Part shown: piece by piece, positions 43,482 through 52,119 of the stretch
Layout of the letters: each line of letters begins with the position of its first letter
How positions within the stretch are numbered: the stretch's first letter is position 1
Origin: Rhodanobacter sp.
GTDB taxonomy: Bacteria > Pseudomonadota > Gammaproteobacteria > Xanthomonadales > Rhodanobacteraceae
NCBI GenBank assembly: GCA_024711345.1
Contig: JANJTA010000019.1
Location: 1-64,000, forward strand
Direction of reading: 5' to 3'
DNA length: 64,000 nucleotides
Notes under the pieces: model-generated
Seen by the model: only the letters and a program-made list of their open reading frames with translations
What the model was told of the DNA's origin: nothing
Databases searched by the model: none
Program-made: the position numbers and the translations under genes

Positions 43482-43575
43482 ACGGTCAGGACGGCACGCC
43501 GCGCAAATTGTCGCAGTGGCGTGCGAGCGGCATGGCATGATCGGCACCACGCGCAGCGCTGACGGAACTGCAGGC

Positions 43576-44241
43576 ATGAACGATCGACACGGGTCACGGC
43601 GAGCGCGCTTCCCGTTGCTGCTGCTGGCGGTGTTCCTGGTCGTGGCGGTGGCGCTGGGCATCGCGCCGCGCTACCGCCAGGACTGGCTGATGGAGAACGT
43701 GCTGGTGCTGCTGGCATTGCCGGCGCTGGTGCTGGGCTTCCGCCGGCTGCGCTTTTCCGACGCCAGCTATGCGGCGCTGTTCGCGTTCCTGCTGCTGCAC
43801 GAGATCGGCGCGCACTACACCTACTCGGAAGTGCCGTGGGATCGCTGGTTCGCCGCGCTGGCCGGCTTCTCGCTGAACGAGGTTCTGGGCCTGTCGCGCA
43901 ATCACTTCGACCGTGCCATCCATTTTGCCTGGGGCCTGCTGGTGACGCCGGCGATGGTGGAGCTGGTGGCTGCGCGCACGACCTCGCCCGGCCTCTGGCG
44001 CTACCTGGTGCCGGTCAGCCTGATGACCGCCAGCTCGACCCTGTACGAGTTGTTCGAATGGGCCGCGGCGGTGTGCTTCGGCGGCGATCTCGGCGTGGCC
44101 TATCTCGGCACCCAGGGCGATCCGTGGGACGCGCAAAAGGACATGCTGCTCGCCCTGCTCGGCAGCCTGAGCGCGGTCGCGCTGCTGGCGGCCGCGGCCC
44201 GGCGCCGCCGCCGCGCGGCGGCGCCATCGCGCCCGCGCTGA
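43576..44241 (+). CDS. DUF2238 (YjdF-like) membrane protein
   Basis: 221 residues, six hydrophobic segments. FAFLLLHEIGAHYTYSEVPW near residue 75 and YELFEWAAAVCFGGDLGVAY, GTQGDPWDAQKDMLLALLGS in outline, are the DUF2238 signature with conserved Glu, His and Asp residues within membrane helices. ATG 43576 was preferred over 43537 because it fits homology. Function unknown. Divergent from norZ across an FNR box. Confidence 0.8.
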   Translation: MNDRHGSRRARFPLLLLAVFLVVAVALGIAPRYRQDWLMENVLVLLALPALVLGFRRLRFSDASYAALFAFLLLHEIGAHYTYSEVPWDRWFAALAGFSLNEVLGLSRNHFDRAIHFAWGLLVTPAMVELVAARTTSPGLWRYLVPVSLMTASSTLYELFEWAAAVCFGGDLGVAYLGTQGDPWDAQKDMLLALLGSLSAVALLAAAARRRRRAAAPSRPR

Positions 44242-44252
44242 ACGGCTTGCCC

Positions 44253-45101
44253 CTAGTGCTGCATCAGCACCGGGACGGTGGCTTCTTCCAGCACGCGCCG
44301 GGTGGCGCCACCGAACACGCGCTCGCGCATGCGCGAGCGGCCGTAGGCGCCCATCACCAGCAGGTCGGCGTCGATGTTGTCGACTTCCTTCAGCAGGATC
44401 TCGCCGGCCATCGCGGAGGAGGCGCGCACGTAGCTGGGCCGGGCGGTGATGCCATGGCGCAGCAGGTAGACGAACGGATCGAAGCGCGGCCGCCCCTGGT
44501 CGCCGTCGCGCACGTCGCCGTCGACCAGGGTGACTTGCCGCGCCACCTTGAGGAACGGCAGCGCGGCGTGGATCGCGCGGATCGCCTCGAGGCTGCCGTT
44601 GCAGCCCACCACGATGCGCTCGAAGCGCAGCACGCCCGCCCAGCTCGGCGGCAGCACCAGGCAGGGCATGCGGCAGTCGAGAATCGCTTCGCCGAGAATG
44701 TCGAGCAGGCCGGTCGCCTGCACCATGTCGCGCTCGATCACCGCCAGGTCGTGCCGCGCGCCGAGCCAGCGCAAGGTGGGCGTGATGCCGGCGCGGGCCA
44801 CGACCCAGTCGGCGTTGTGCACGCCGGCATGGCGGGCGAACGAGCCGAACGCGGCGTGCTCGTCGGCCAGCTCGGCCCGCGGTTCGAGCAGCAGGCCGAG
44901 CACGGTGGGTTCGCCGCCGGTCTCGTCGCCGGCGAGCCTGCGCAGCGCGGGGTCGACGTAGCAGCCGGTCAGGTTGCCTTCCCAGCGCGCCGCGATGGCG
45001 ACGCCGGCCACGGCGGCGGGACTCCACGGGGCGGTGTCGGTCACCAGCGCCAGGATATCGCCCGGGCGCGTCACGCGCGGCATGGTTTCGGTACTTGTCA
45101 T
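44253..45101 (-). CDS. Tandem universal stress protein
   Basis: 282 residues, two UspA domains. The second carries the ATP-binding motif GAYGRSRMRERVFGGATR followed by VPVLM (G-2x-G-9x-G-S/T pattern). The first (residues 12-140) has lost the loop. FNR/Anr-controlled Usp proteins promote survival under anaerobic energy stress in Pseudomonas; a similar role is inferred. It lies 25 bp behind a GNAT gene headed by an FNR promoter. Confidence 0.9.
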   Translation of the reverse strand: MTSTETMPRVTRPGDILALVTDTAPWSPAAVAGVAIAARWEGNLTGCYVDPALRRLAGDETGGEPTVLGLLLEPRAELADEHAAFGSFARHAGVHNADWVVARAGITPTLRWLGARHDLAVIERDMVQATGLLDILGEAILDCRMPCLVLPPSWAGVLRFERIVVGCNGSLEAIRAIHAALPFLKVARQVTLVDGDVRDGDQGRPRFDPFVYLLRHGITARPSYVRASSAMAGEILLKEVDNIDADLLVMGAYGRSRMRERVFGGATRRVLEEATVPVLMQH

Positions 45102-45126
45102 GGCGGTGGCCCGGCTTCGGCGGCGT

Positions 45127-45705
45127 TCAGAGCTCGAGGGAGTGGATGACCTGGGTGGCGTCATCCGGATCGAGCCGGCGCTGGAAGCCCAGGAAGTCGG
45201 CCAGCTCGCGCATCGGTTCGTTTTCGGCGGCGTCGATCGAGAACATGCGGCGGAAGCCGTTCTTGCGCGCGATCTCGATCAGTCGCCGCATCAGCAGCAC
45301 GCCCAGGCCCCGGTGGCGCCACTCGTCGGCCACGGTCACCGCGCATTCGCACTGCTTGTCGTCGCCGCTGGCACCGTAGCGACTGACGCCGACCAGGCGC
45401 AGCTCGCCGTCGACGTGGGCGAGCGCGGCGAAGGCCATGCGATCGTGGTAGTCCACGTCCATCAACTGGTCGAGCAGGTCCGGGCTGGCCTCCTTCAGGT
45501 TGCCCAGGAAGCGGAAGCGGCAGGCCTGCTCCGACAGGCGTTCGATGAACTCCGCCTCGCGCTGGCGATCCTCCGCGCGCAGCGGGCGTACCAGCACCGG
45601 GCTGCCGTCGTTGAGGGTCTCGATCCAGTGGGTGCCCTCGATGACACCGAACGGCGCGGCGGAGGCGGAGGGGGGAGTGGGTTCGGTATGGCGGACATGC
45701 GACAT
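45127..45705 (-). CDS. GNAT-family N-acetyltransferase
   Basis: 192 residues from ATG 45705. The acetyl-CoA loop WRHRGLGVLLMRRLIEIARK is near residue 130, preceded by the beta-bulge strand CECAVTVADE. The domain resembles the acetyltransferase part of Pat/YfiQ-type protein acetyltransferases, but no CoA-ligase domain is present. An upstream in-frame ATG at 45789 would start before the predicted transcription start (near 45784) and was rejected. First gene of the GNAT-usp pair. Substrate unknown; a protein lysine is possible. Confidence 0.85.
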   Translation of the reverse strand: MSHVRHTEPTPPSASAAPFGVIEGTHWIETLNDGSPVLVRPLRAEDRQREAEFIERLSEQACRFRFLGNLKEASPDLLDQLMDVDYHDRMAFAALAHVDGELRLVGVSRYGASGDDKQCECAVTVADEWRHRGLGVLLMRRLIEIARKNGFRRMFSIDAAENEPMRELADFLGFQRRLDPDDATQVIHSLEL

Positions 45706-45790
45706 GGTCTGCTCCCGCGGCGAATGAATCGTGGGTGACGCCCCTGCCGAAACGGACGGCGCTCGCGGCATGGCGCCTTGCGTGACCAAA

Positions 45791-45832
45791 GTTCTACGCC
45801 GGCCCGCGATGGCCCGAGTTGATTTCAGTCAA
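45791..45832 (-). promoter_or_regulatory. FNR-type promoter of the GNAT-usp operon
   Basis: TTGAT-TTCA-GTCAA at 45819-45832. TAGAAC on the minus strand (45796-45791) is centred exactly 32 bp from the box centre; predicted start near 45784. Confidence 0.75.
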
Positions 45833-45940
45833 TCGCCCGAACGCAGGCGCGCACCGCGGGTCGGCAGGCGACCGTCGCGCACGGCAGCGGCCGGCGCGGT
45901 GCCGGACCGTGCAGGCGGGACAGTGCGATCCGCGGTTTTC

Positions 45941-46705
45941 TCAGCCGGTGTCGTGCCGTTTCGTCGGCGTCGTGCCGCTGTGGCAGAGGCTGGCGAGCAG
46001 GTCGGCGCGAAGTATGCGCACCGCCTTGCGGTTGACTTCGAGCACGCCCATCTCCTCCAGGCGCGAGAACAGCCGGCTGACCGTCTCCACCGCCAGGCCG
46101 AGGTAGTTGGCGATGTCGTAGCGCGACATCGGCAGCGAGAGCGCGATGCCGTCGCGCTGCAGCCGCTGGTAGCGGTCGGCCAGGCTCTTCAGGAAGATCG
46201 CCAGCTGCTCCTGCGCCTGCTGCCGGCCCATCATCACCAGGTGGCGGTGTTCCTCGATCACCTCGCGGCTGATCACCCGCATCAGCTGGCGCTGCAGCGC
46301 CGGCACCTCGCTGACGACGTGCTGCAGCCGGGCATAGGGCAGCTCGCAGATGCTGCTGCGTTCCAGCGCCTCGGCCTGGCTGACGTGCCGGTTCAGCGCC
46401 AGCGCGTCGAACCCGACGATTTCGCCGGGCAGGTGGAAGCCGAGGATCTGCACGTCGCCGCTCTCGTCCTGCACGAAGGTCTTGAGCGAGCCGGAGCGCA
46501 CCACGTAGAGCGCCTCGAACGGGTCACCGTCGCGGTACAGGGCGCCGCCGCGGTCCAGCGTGCGCCGGTCGCGCACCGTGGTGTCCAGTCGGTCCAGGTC
46601 CGCGCTGCCGATGCCGGCAGGCAGGCAAAGTTCGCCCAGCGCGCAGGAGGAGCAACTGCGCCGCAGCTGATTGAGGTCGAATACGCTGGCTCCGGAAACC
46701 ATCAA
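45941..46705 (-). CDS. fnr: Oxygen-responsive FNR regulator
   Basis: 254 residues, CRP/FNR family. Cys18, Cys21 and Cys27 (CSSCALGELC) with Cys120 (SSICELPY) match the four [4Fe-4S] ligands of E. coli FNR (20, 23, 29, 122), so this is an O2 sensor rather than a cysteine-less Dnr. The effector domain contains LYRDGDPFEALYVVRSGSLK; the recognition helix LAVETVSRLFSRL has the E-x-x-S-R residues that read TTGA half-sites. It is the obvious regulator of the boxes in this window. Divergent from the cytochrome b561 gene, with a box between them. Confidence 0.95.
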   Translation of the reverse strand: MMVSGASVFDLNQLRRSCSSCALGELCLPAGIGSADLDRLDTTVRDRRTLDRGGALYRDGDPFEALYVVRSGSLKTFVQDESGDVQILGFHLPGEIVGFDALALNRHVSQAEALERSSICELPYARLQHVVSEVPALQRQLMRVISREVIEEHRHLVMMGRQQAQEQLAIFLKSLADRYQRLQRDGIALSLPMSRYDIANYLGLAVETVSRLFSRLEEMGVLEVNRKAVRILRADLLASLCHSGTTPTKRHDTG

Positions 46706-46794
46706 CGCCTCGCGAAGCTGGGAAAAAGCGCCTCAACCCGGCTTGCGACCGGGCGAGCCGAACCTTAGCACGCTGATATGCGAATTCCGCGTAT

Positions 46795-46836
46795 TTGACT
46801 GCGGTCAAATGGCGCACGCGCGCCGCGCCGTAGGCT
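46795..46836 (+). promoter_or_regulatory. FNR-type promoter of the cytochrome b561/ferric reductase pair
   Basis: TTGAC-TGCG-GTCAA at 46795-46808, perfect palindrome. TAGGCT at 46831-46836 is centred exactly 32 bp from the box centre; start near 46843. The box is also 90 bp upstream of fnr on the other strand, where it could give autoregulation, but no -10 at the matching distance is visible there. Confidence 0.75.
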
Positions 46837-46901
46837 GTCGGCATGCCCCCGGCCCCCGCGCTGGCGGGCCTGCGCCGCCCCCTTCACCTGCAGAGGTCAC
46901 C

Positions 46902-47465
46902 ATGAACTGGAAGAACACTTCGGAGCGTTACGGCGCGTTGATGATCGGCATGCACTGGCTGACGCTGCTGTTGCTGGTTGCCGTGTATGCCTGCGTCGAG
47001 TTGCGCGAGTTCTATCCGCGCGGAAGCGAGCTGCGCGAGGGCCTGAAGAGCTGGCACTTCATGCTGGGGCTCAGCGTGTTCGTGCTGCTTTTCGTGCGGT
47101 TGGCGATTCGTTTCGTGTCCGGGCCCAGGCCGCCGGTACGACCGCCGCTGCCGGCGTGGCAGGAGCACCTGGCCGCGCTGATGCACCTGGCGCTGTACGC
47201 CTTCCTGCTCGTGATGCCGCTGCTCGGCTGGCTGGTGCTCAGCGCGGAGGGCAAGCCGATTCCGTTCTTCGGCATGCAATGGCCGGCGCTGGTGGGGCCG
47301 GACAAGGGGCTCGCCGATTCGCTGGAGGAGATCCACGAGACCATCGGCACGGTGGGCTACTACCTGGTTGGCCTCCATGCGGCCGCGGCGCTGGTGCATC
47401 ACTACGTGAGCCGGGACAACACCCTGCTGCGCATGCTGCCGCGGCGCAGCGGGCCGGCCTCGTGA
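46902..47465 (+). CDS. Cytochrome b561 family protein
   Basis: 187 residues, four membrane helices. Candidate heme ligands are the His in MIGMHWLTLLLL, KSWHFMLGLSVF, ALMHLALYAFLL and GLHAAAALVHHYV, the usual arrangement for bacterial b561 (two hemes). It probably moves electrons between quinol and a soluble partner or superoxide. Headed by an FNR promoter and followed 45 bp later by a ferric-reductase-like flavoprotein, so the two may cooperate. Confidence 0.85.
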   Translation: MNWKNTSERYGALMIGMHWLTLLLLVAVYACVELREFYPRGSELREGLKSWHFMLGLSVFVLLFVRLAIRFVSGPRPPVRPPLPAWQEHLAALMHLALYAFLLVMPLLGWLVLSAEGKPIPFFGMQWPALVGPDKGLADSLEEIHETIGTVGYYLVGLHAAAALVHHYVSRDNTLLRMLPRRSGPAS

Positions 47466-47510
47466 GGGGTGGCGAGCTTTCCAGCATCACGACAACTTCA
47501 AGGGGGCCGT

Positions 47511-48860
47511 ATGCGTAATCTCAGGCGTGCATTCTGGGGCTCGCTCGCCATCCTGGTCCTGCTGTGGCTGGTTGCCGAGCCGGCCGTTTTCCGGTCGGCC
47601 ACGTTCTTCGGCCTGCGCGGGGCCATGGTGCAACTGACGGGCTTCGTCGCGATCGGGTGCATGAGCCTGGCGATGATCCTGGCGCTCCGGCCGCGGTGGC
47701 CCGAGGCGTGGCTGGGTGGCCTCGACAAGATGTATCGCATGCACAAATGGCTCGGCATTTCCGCGCTGGTCGTCGCCGTCATCCATTGGTTGTGGGCGCA
47801 GGGGCCGAAATGGGCGGTGGGTTGGGGCTGGCTGGAGCGTCCGGCGCGCGGCGTGCGGGGCGCTCCGGAAAATCCGCTGGCGTCCTTGCTGTCCAGTCAA
47901 CGCGGCGCCGCGGAGAGTGTGGGCGAATGGGCCTTCTACGCGGTCGTCGTGCTGATCGCACTGGCCCTGATCCGGCGTTTTCCCTACCACCTGTTCTACA
48001 GGACGCACCGCCTGCTTGCCGTCGGCTATCTCGCGCTGGTCTTCCATGCGGTCGTGCTGCTGAAGTTCGACCACTGGACGTCGCCGGTCGGCTGGCTGAT
48101 GGCGGTCCTGCTCGCCGGCGGCAGCTGGGCGGCCATCGTGGTGCTGTTGCGGCGGGTGGGCAGGCGCTCGCAGGTGGAGGGGAGAATCACCTTGTTGCAC
48201 CATTTCGACGGGGTGGATGCGCTGGAAATCGAAACCGAGGTGCGCGGCTGGCCCGGCCACCGGCCAGGCCAGTTCGCTTTCGTCAGCGCGGACGCCGCGG
48301 ACGGCGCACACCCCTACACCATCGCGTCCGGTTGGCGGGAAGAGACTCCCAGGATCGCCTTCGTGGTCAAGGATCTGGGCGATCATACGCACCGCCTGCA
48401 CGAGAGGCTTCGCGTCGGGCAGGCGGTGCGGGTCGAGGGCCCTTATGGCTGCTTCACGTTCGACGACGGCAGCCTCCGCCAGATCTGGATCGGCGGCGGC
48501 ATCGGCATCACGCCCTTCATCGGGCGCATGAAGCAGATGGCGTGGCAGAAGGAAGCGCGCGATTGGCCCGCGGGCCAGAAGATCGATCTCTTCCACAGCA
48601 CCGCGGATGTCGACGATGAAGCGCTCGATCGACTGGCGGGCGACGCCCGCTCGGCCGACGTGCGGCTGCACGTGCTGATCGACGCGCGCGACGGCTACCT
48701 GACGGGCGAACGCATCCGCGCGGCCGTACCCGAATGGCGCCAGGCGAGCATCTGGTTCTGCGGGCCGGCGGGCTTTGGCGAGGCATTGAAGCGCGACCTG
48801 GCCAGGCACGGATTTCCGGTGGGGTCGCGTTTCCACCAGGAGCTTTTCACGATGCGCTAG
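47511..48860 (+). CDS. Ferric-reductase-like flavocytochrome
   Basis: 449 residues from ATG 47511. Residues 1-205 form a six-helix ferric-reductase domain with His residues in KMYRMHKWLGIS, AVIHWLW, YRTHRLLAV and LVFHAVVLL for two b hemes. Residues 215-449 are a ferredoxin-NADP reductase module: GHRPGQFAF, HPYTIAS (FAD), the IGGGIGITPFI NAD(P) loop and a WFCGPAGFG end. It moves electrons from NAD(P)H across the membrane. Targets may be iron chelates or a periplasmic cytochrome; not known. Confidence 0.87.
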   Translation: MRNLRRAFWGSLAILVLLWLVAEPAVFRSATFFGLRGAMVQLTGFVAIGCMSLAMILALRPRWPEAWLGGLDKMYRMHKWLGISALVVAVIHWLWAQGPKWAVGWGWLERPARGVRGAPENPLASLLSSQRGAAESVGEWAFYAVVVLIALALIRRFPYHLFYRTHRLLAVGYLALVFHAVVLLKFDHWTSPVGWLMAVLLAGGSWAAIVVLLRRVGRRSQVEGRITLLHHFDGVDALEIETEVRGWPGHRPGQFAFVSADAADGAHPYTIASGWREETPRIAFVVKDLGDHTHRLHERLRVGQAVRVEGPYGCFTFDDGSLRQIWIGGGIGITPFIGRMKQMAWQKEARDWPAGQKIDLFHSTADVDDEALDRLAGDARSADVRLHVLIDARDGYLTGERIRAAVPEWRQASIWFCGPAGFGEALKRDLARHGFPVGSRFHQELFTMR

Positions 48861-48916
48861 GCGGTGCCGGCGCCATCGGCATCGGGTTGTCGTTCGATGA
48901 GCGAGGGCCAGCGAAA

Positions 48917-48944
48917 AGGCCGCCGGGGTTTCCCCCGACGGCCT
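48917..48944 (-). terminator. Terminator of the norCB operon
   Basis: AGGCCGCCGGGG pairs with CCCCGACGGCCT (one mismatch) around TTTC. On the minus strand the stem runs into TTTTCGC, a short U tract, 30 bp after the norB stop. On the plus strand it also follows the ferric-reductase gene, so it probably serves both. Confidence 0.7.
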
Positions 48945-48973
48945 CTCCGTTGCTTCATCTCACCTGCCTGCGT

Positions 48974-50674
48974 TCAGGCTTGCGCAGGCAGCACCCGCAA
49001 CAGCGAAGGCGCCGCCACCGCGTTCGCGCGCGCCTCCATCGAGGCGAGGAAGCGCCACACGAACAGCAAGGTGACCAGCAGCAACCCCGGATAGCCCACG
49101 CCGGCCAGCAGGTAGGGCAGGGTCGGATCACCCTCCACGCGTACCCGCGGCAGGTTGAAGCTGAGCAGACCGAGCGTGATGATGGTGCCGAAGATCCACA
49201 TGAGCATCAGCCAGATGCCTGCCTCGAAACCGCTCAGCGGGCGGCTCCAGCGGGTGGTGGCGTGCGCTGTGGCGGCCTCGCCGTGGGCATCCGTGCCGGC
49301 TGGCACGGCCACGCGGCGGCCCAGGGTGAGCAGGTCGTAGGCCAGCACGCCGGCGCCCACCGCGAACACCGTGCCGAACAGCGGCAGCATCAGCTTGAAC
49401 ACGCCCATGGCGCGGGCCACGTCGCCGCCGAACCAGTCCAGGCCCAGGATGCGGTAGACGTAGATCTGCACGGTGCCGCCGATGGCGAAGGAGAATGCCA
49501 TGCCGAGCACGCCGGTGAGCACCAGCCAGAAGCCGAGCTTGCCCAGCCGCTGGTCGTAGTTCGGCACCTTGCGCAGCAGCGGCACGGCGTAATAGGCCGC
49601 CGCGATGCCCAGCATGCCGAAGGTGCCGAACAGCGCCAGGTGCGCATGCCCCGGCGTCACCCAGGTGCCGTGCGACCACACGTTGGTCAGCGCGAAGGTC
49701 ATGGTGAAGCCCAGGATGCCGGCGCCGATCTGCTCCAGCACCACCGAGCCCAGGATGAAGTAGAACGCGGGCGCATTCTCCAGCGGGCGCTTGTTGACGT
49801 GCGCATCGAGGTAGATGTGCCAGAAGCAGAACACCAGCGGCAGCGGCTCCAGCGCACTGAACAGCGAACCCCAGAACTGCCAGAACTCCGGCGTGCCGAT
49901 CCAGAAATAGTGGTGCGCGTTGCCGATCAGTCCGGACAGCCACACCAGCATCACGCCCCAGAACACCGCGAAGCCCACCGACTTGACGTCGACCTTGAAC
50001 ATCAGCACCAGCAGGAAGCCGACCAGGGTGATGTGGATGACTTCCCACACGCCTTCCACCCAGTAGTGCACCACGAACCAGCGGAAGTACTCCTGCAGGT
50101 CCAGCCGCGCCACGTAGAACAGGCCGAACACCCACACCGCCATCAGTGCGCTGACGCCGAGGCCGAGGCCCCAGTGGATCTCGTTCCACTGGCGCACCGG
50201 CGGGAACGTGCGCAGCACCACGTAGGCGAGAATCGCGAAGCCGATCAGCACCAGCACGCCGGCAATGCGCCCCGCCTCCAGGTACTCGAGCCCCTGCTGC
50301 AGCCACGGCTGCCCCTGCCACCAGCCGGCGATGCCGAACTGGGCCAGGCGCAGGGTGAAGAAGTTCCACACGGCGATCACGATCACCGCGTAGAACAGCA
50401 GCTTGATCAGCCACGGCGCCACCATCTCGCGCTTGGCCAGCAGCGGCCCGACGAACAGGATCGCGCCGATGAAGCCGCACAGGATCCACAGGATGCCGAG
50501 GTTGAGGTGCTCGGCGCGGGCGACGTTGAAGTTCATCACGCCGGCGAGCACGGTCGGATCGGTCTGTTGCAAGGACAGCAGCAGGCCGTAGCCGACCTGC
50601 AGCACGAACAGCACCAGCATCAGCATGAAGAAACGCATGCTCAGCCGTTGGGTCTGGAATTCGATCTGCATCAC
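48974..50674 (-). CDS. norB: Nitric oxide reductase catalytic subunit, long NorB
   Basis: 566 residues, about 100 more than cNOR NorB (about 466 in Pseudomonas). FeB ligands are His203 and Glu207 (VVHYWVEGVWEV), His254 and His255 (GNAHHYFWIG). The conserved Glu is at 276 (SALEPLPL), heme ligands at His56 and in PGHAHLALFG (343, 345). All cNOR-type active-site residues are present. The surplus is a C-terminal extension with a Gly/Ala/His-rich linker (DAHGEAATAHATT) and two further membrane helices. Overlaps the cytochrome subunit by 4 bp. Confidence 0.93.
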   Translation of the reverse strand: MMQIEFQTQRLSMRFFMLMLVLFVLQVGYGLLLSLQQTDPTVLAGVMNFNVARAEHLNLGILWILCGFIGAILFVGPLLAKREMVAPWLIKLLFYAVIVIAVWNFFTLRLAQFGIAGWWQGQPWLQQGLEYLEAGRIAGVLVLIGFAILAYVVLRTFPPVRQWNEIHWGLGLGVSALMAVWVFGLFYVARLDLQEYFRWFVVHYWVEGVWEVIHITLVGFLLVLMFKVDVKSVGFAVFWGVMLVWLSGLIGNAHHYFWIGTPEFWQFWGSLFSALEPLPLVFCFWHIYLDAHVNKRPLENAPAFYFILGSVVLEQIGAGILGFTMTFALTNVWSHGTWVTPGHAHLALFGTFGMLGIAAAYYAVPLLRKVPNYDQRLGKLGFWLVLTGVLGMAFSFAIGGTVQIYVYRILGLDWFGGDVARAMGVFKLMLPLFGTVFAVGAGVLAYDLLTLGRRVAVPAGTDAHGEAATAHATTRWSRPLSGFEAGIWLMLMWIFGTIITLGLLSFNLPRVRVEGDPTLPYLLAGVGYPGLLLVTLLFVWRFLASMEARANAVAAPSLLRVLPAQA

Positions 50675-51639
50675 TGCTTCTCCAGGGAGTGGAGGTAGGC
50701 CACGATGGCGTTGACTTCGTCGTCCTTGAGCAAGGTCTCGTAGGCGGGCATCACGCCAGTCGGGTAGCCAGCCACGATCTTGGCGTTGGGCTGGCGGATC
50801 GACTCGCGCAGGTAGGCGTCATCGGCGATCACCGTGCTGCCGTCGGAGAGCTTGACCGTCGAGTTGTACAGGCCGCCCCAGCCGGGCCCGACCAGCTTCT
50901 TGTCGTCGGTGGCATGGCAGGCCACGCAGCCGTTGTCCTTGACCAGTTGCGCACCGTGCGCGACGGGATCCACCGTCGCGGGCGCGGCAGCCGTCGGCGC
51001 CGCCGGCGCAGGCGCCGCCTCGGCGGTCGCGATCACGCCGTGCGCGAGCTGCACGCGGCGGTCGAAGCCCTGCACTTCCACCTTCGGCGGCCAGCCTTCG
51101 GTGTTCATCGCCGAGGTGTACTTGAGGTAGGCGATCAGCTGGCCGATTTCGTCCTTGGTCAGCGGCAGGTTCGGCATCATCGTGGTGCCGCCGCCGCGCC
51201 GTTCGATGCGCTCGGCGGCGCCGGGGAACTTCTTCAGGTAGGCCTCGATCGAGTCGGTGCCGCCATCGGCCTGCTGGTTCGGATCCAGCAGCTGCGCACG
51301 TACCGCCGCCGTGGTCGGCCAGCCGCCGGCCGACGGCAGGAACGCCGCCAGCCACGCCGGTCCGGCGTGCTTGTACTCCTGGGTGAGGTCCGGGCCCAGA
51401 TAGGCGCCGTTGCCGACCATGGTGTGGCAGCCCATGCAGTTGTAGGCCTGGAACACGCGCTTGCCGTCAGCGGCCTGGTAGGGGCCGAAGGACACCGTGT
51501 CCGGAGTCACCTGGTTGCGCGACTTCAGGAAGGAGAAGATCGACAACACCACGAAGATCAGGGCCAGGATGGCCAGTACCACGAAGGCGCCCCGGCGCCG
51601 GGGCGTCTCGCAACTGCTACCGCCGGTTCCGCAGCTCAT
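50671..51639 (-). CDS. norC: NorC with an extra C-terminal cytochrome c domain
   Basis: 322 residues, about twice a normal NorC. One membrane anchor (residues 17-38). Heme c site CMGCH near residue 68 is followed by NorC landmarks GAYLGPDLTQEYKH, MPNLPLT and YTSAMNTEGWPPK. After an Ala/Pro linker (about 190-210) a second site, CVACH, begins a domain with KLVGPGWGGLY, a strand of the type ADDAYLRESI, and GVMPAYETLL, as in the cytochrome tail of caa3-type CoxII. No CuA site. Two hemes are thus carried in series. Overlaps the small membrane gene by ATGA. Confidence 0.9.
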   Translation of the reverse strand: MSCGTGGSSCETPRRRGAFVVLAILALIFVVLSIFSFLKSRNQVTPDTVSFGPYQAADGKRVFQAYNCMGCHTMVGNGAYLGPDLTQEYKHAGPAWLAAFLPSAGGWPTTAAVRAQLLDPNQQADGGTDSIEAYLKKFPGAAERIERRGGGTTMMPNLPLTKDEIGQLIAYLKYTSAMNTEGWPPKVEVQGFDRRVQLAHGVIATAEAAPAPAAPTAAAPATVDPVAHGAQLVKDNGCVACHATDDKKLVGPGWGGLYNSTVKLSDGSTVIADDAYLRESIRQPNAKIVAGYPTGVMPAYETLLKDDEVNAIVAYLHSLEKQ

Positions 51640-51881
51640 GAGAGTTTGTCCTTGGTGATGGCGGTCTGCCCCTGGGTGTCGTGCACGAACAGGATGCGCA
51701 GGCTGCCGATGAAGACGTAGAAGACGTACACCGCCAGCGCGAAGCCGCTCGCGAAGTAGATCCACCAGGCGATGTGCGATTCGGGCCAATATTCGAAGTC
51801 GCGCCAGAATGGCCAGGACAACAGGACGGCTGCCACGCAGGCCAGCACCGAAAGCGTCAGATCAGTGATCCGTTGCGTCAT
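51636..51881 (-). CDS. Small membrane protein of the nor operon
   Basis: 81 residues with two membrane helices (VLACVAAVLLSWPF and WWIYFASGFALAVYVFYVFI) and a short soluble end. First gene of the three-gene nor operon, overlapping norC by 4 bp. Thermus NOR operons contain a small membrane subunit, NorH, but no sequence match is claimed. Likely an assembly or accessory subunit. Confidence 0.75.
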   Translation of the reverse strand: MTQRITDLTLSVLACVAAVLLSWPFWRDFEYWPESHIAWWIYFASGFALAVYVFYVFIGSLRILFVHDTQGQTAITKDKLS

Positions 51882-51969
51882 GCGGTTTTCCCCTTTGGGT
51901 TCGAGCCTCGTCGGATAGCACAGAACCACCGAAACCCTACCCCGAGGGATTCGCGTGCAAGGCGGCTGC

Positions 51970-52011
51970 ATACTAGGTGTGGCATTTGCGCGCACGCATG
52001 ATCCAGGTCAA
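51970..52011 (-). promoter_or_regulatory. FNR-type promoter of the norCB operon
   Basis: ATGAT-CCAG-GTCAA at 51998-52011, one mismatch plus the outer base. On the minus strand TAGTAT (51975-51970) is centred exactly 32 bp from the box centre; start near 51963, leading into the gene at 51881. Confidence 0.7.
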
Positions 52012-52119
52012 GCGTGCGCGTGTTTTCGACGCGCCCGGTTGCGGGGCGTCGACGCTGGCCATCGCCTGCGCGGGAACGGCAGGCGCCGCCATGCAGGCCA
52101 TGCGCGGTGGCGGCGGCGG

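Noticed and set aside
45706..45789. Longer N-terminus for the GNAT protein from ATG 45789
   Set aside because: The start would lie upstream of the predicted transcription start and adds 28 residues without similarity.
18423..51881. Nitrite reductase (nirK/nirS), nosZ, narXL
   Set aside because: Specifically looked for because of the context, but no copper nitrite reductase, cytochrome cd1, nosZ or nar two-component protein is encoded in the window.
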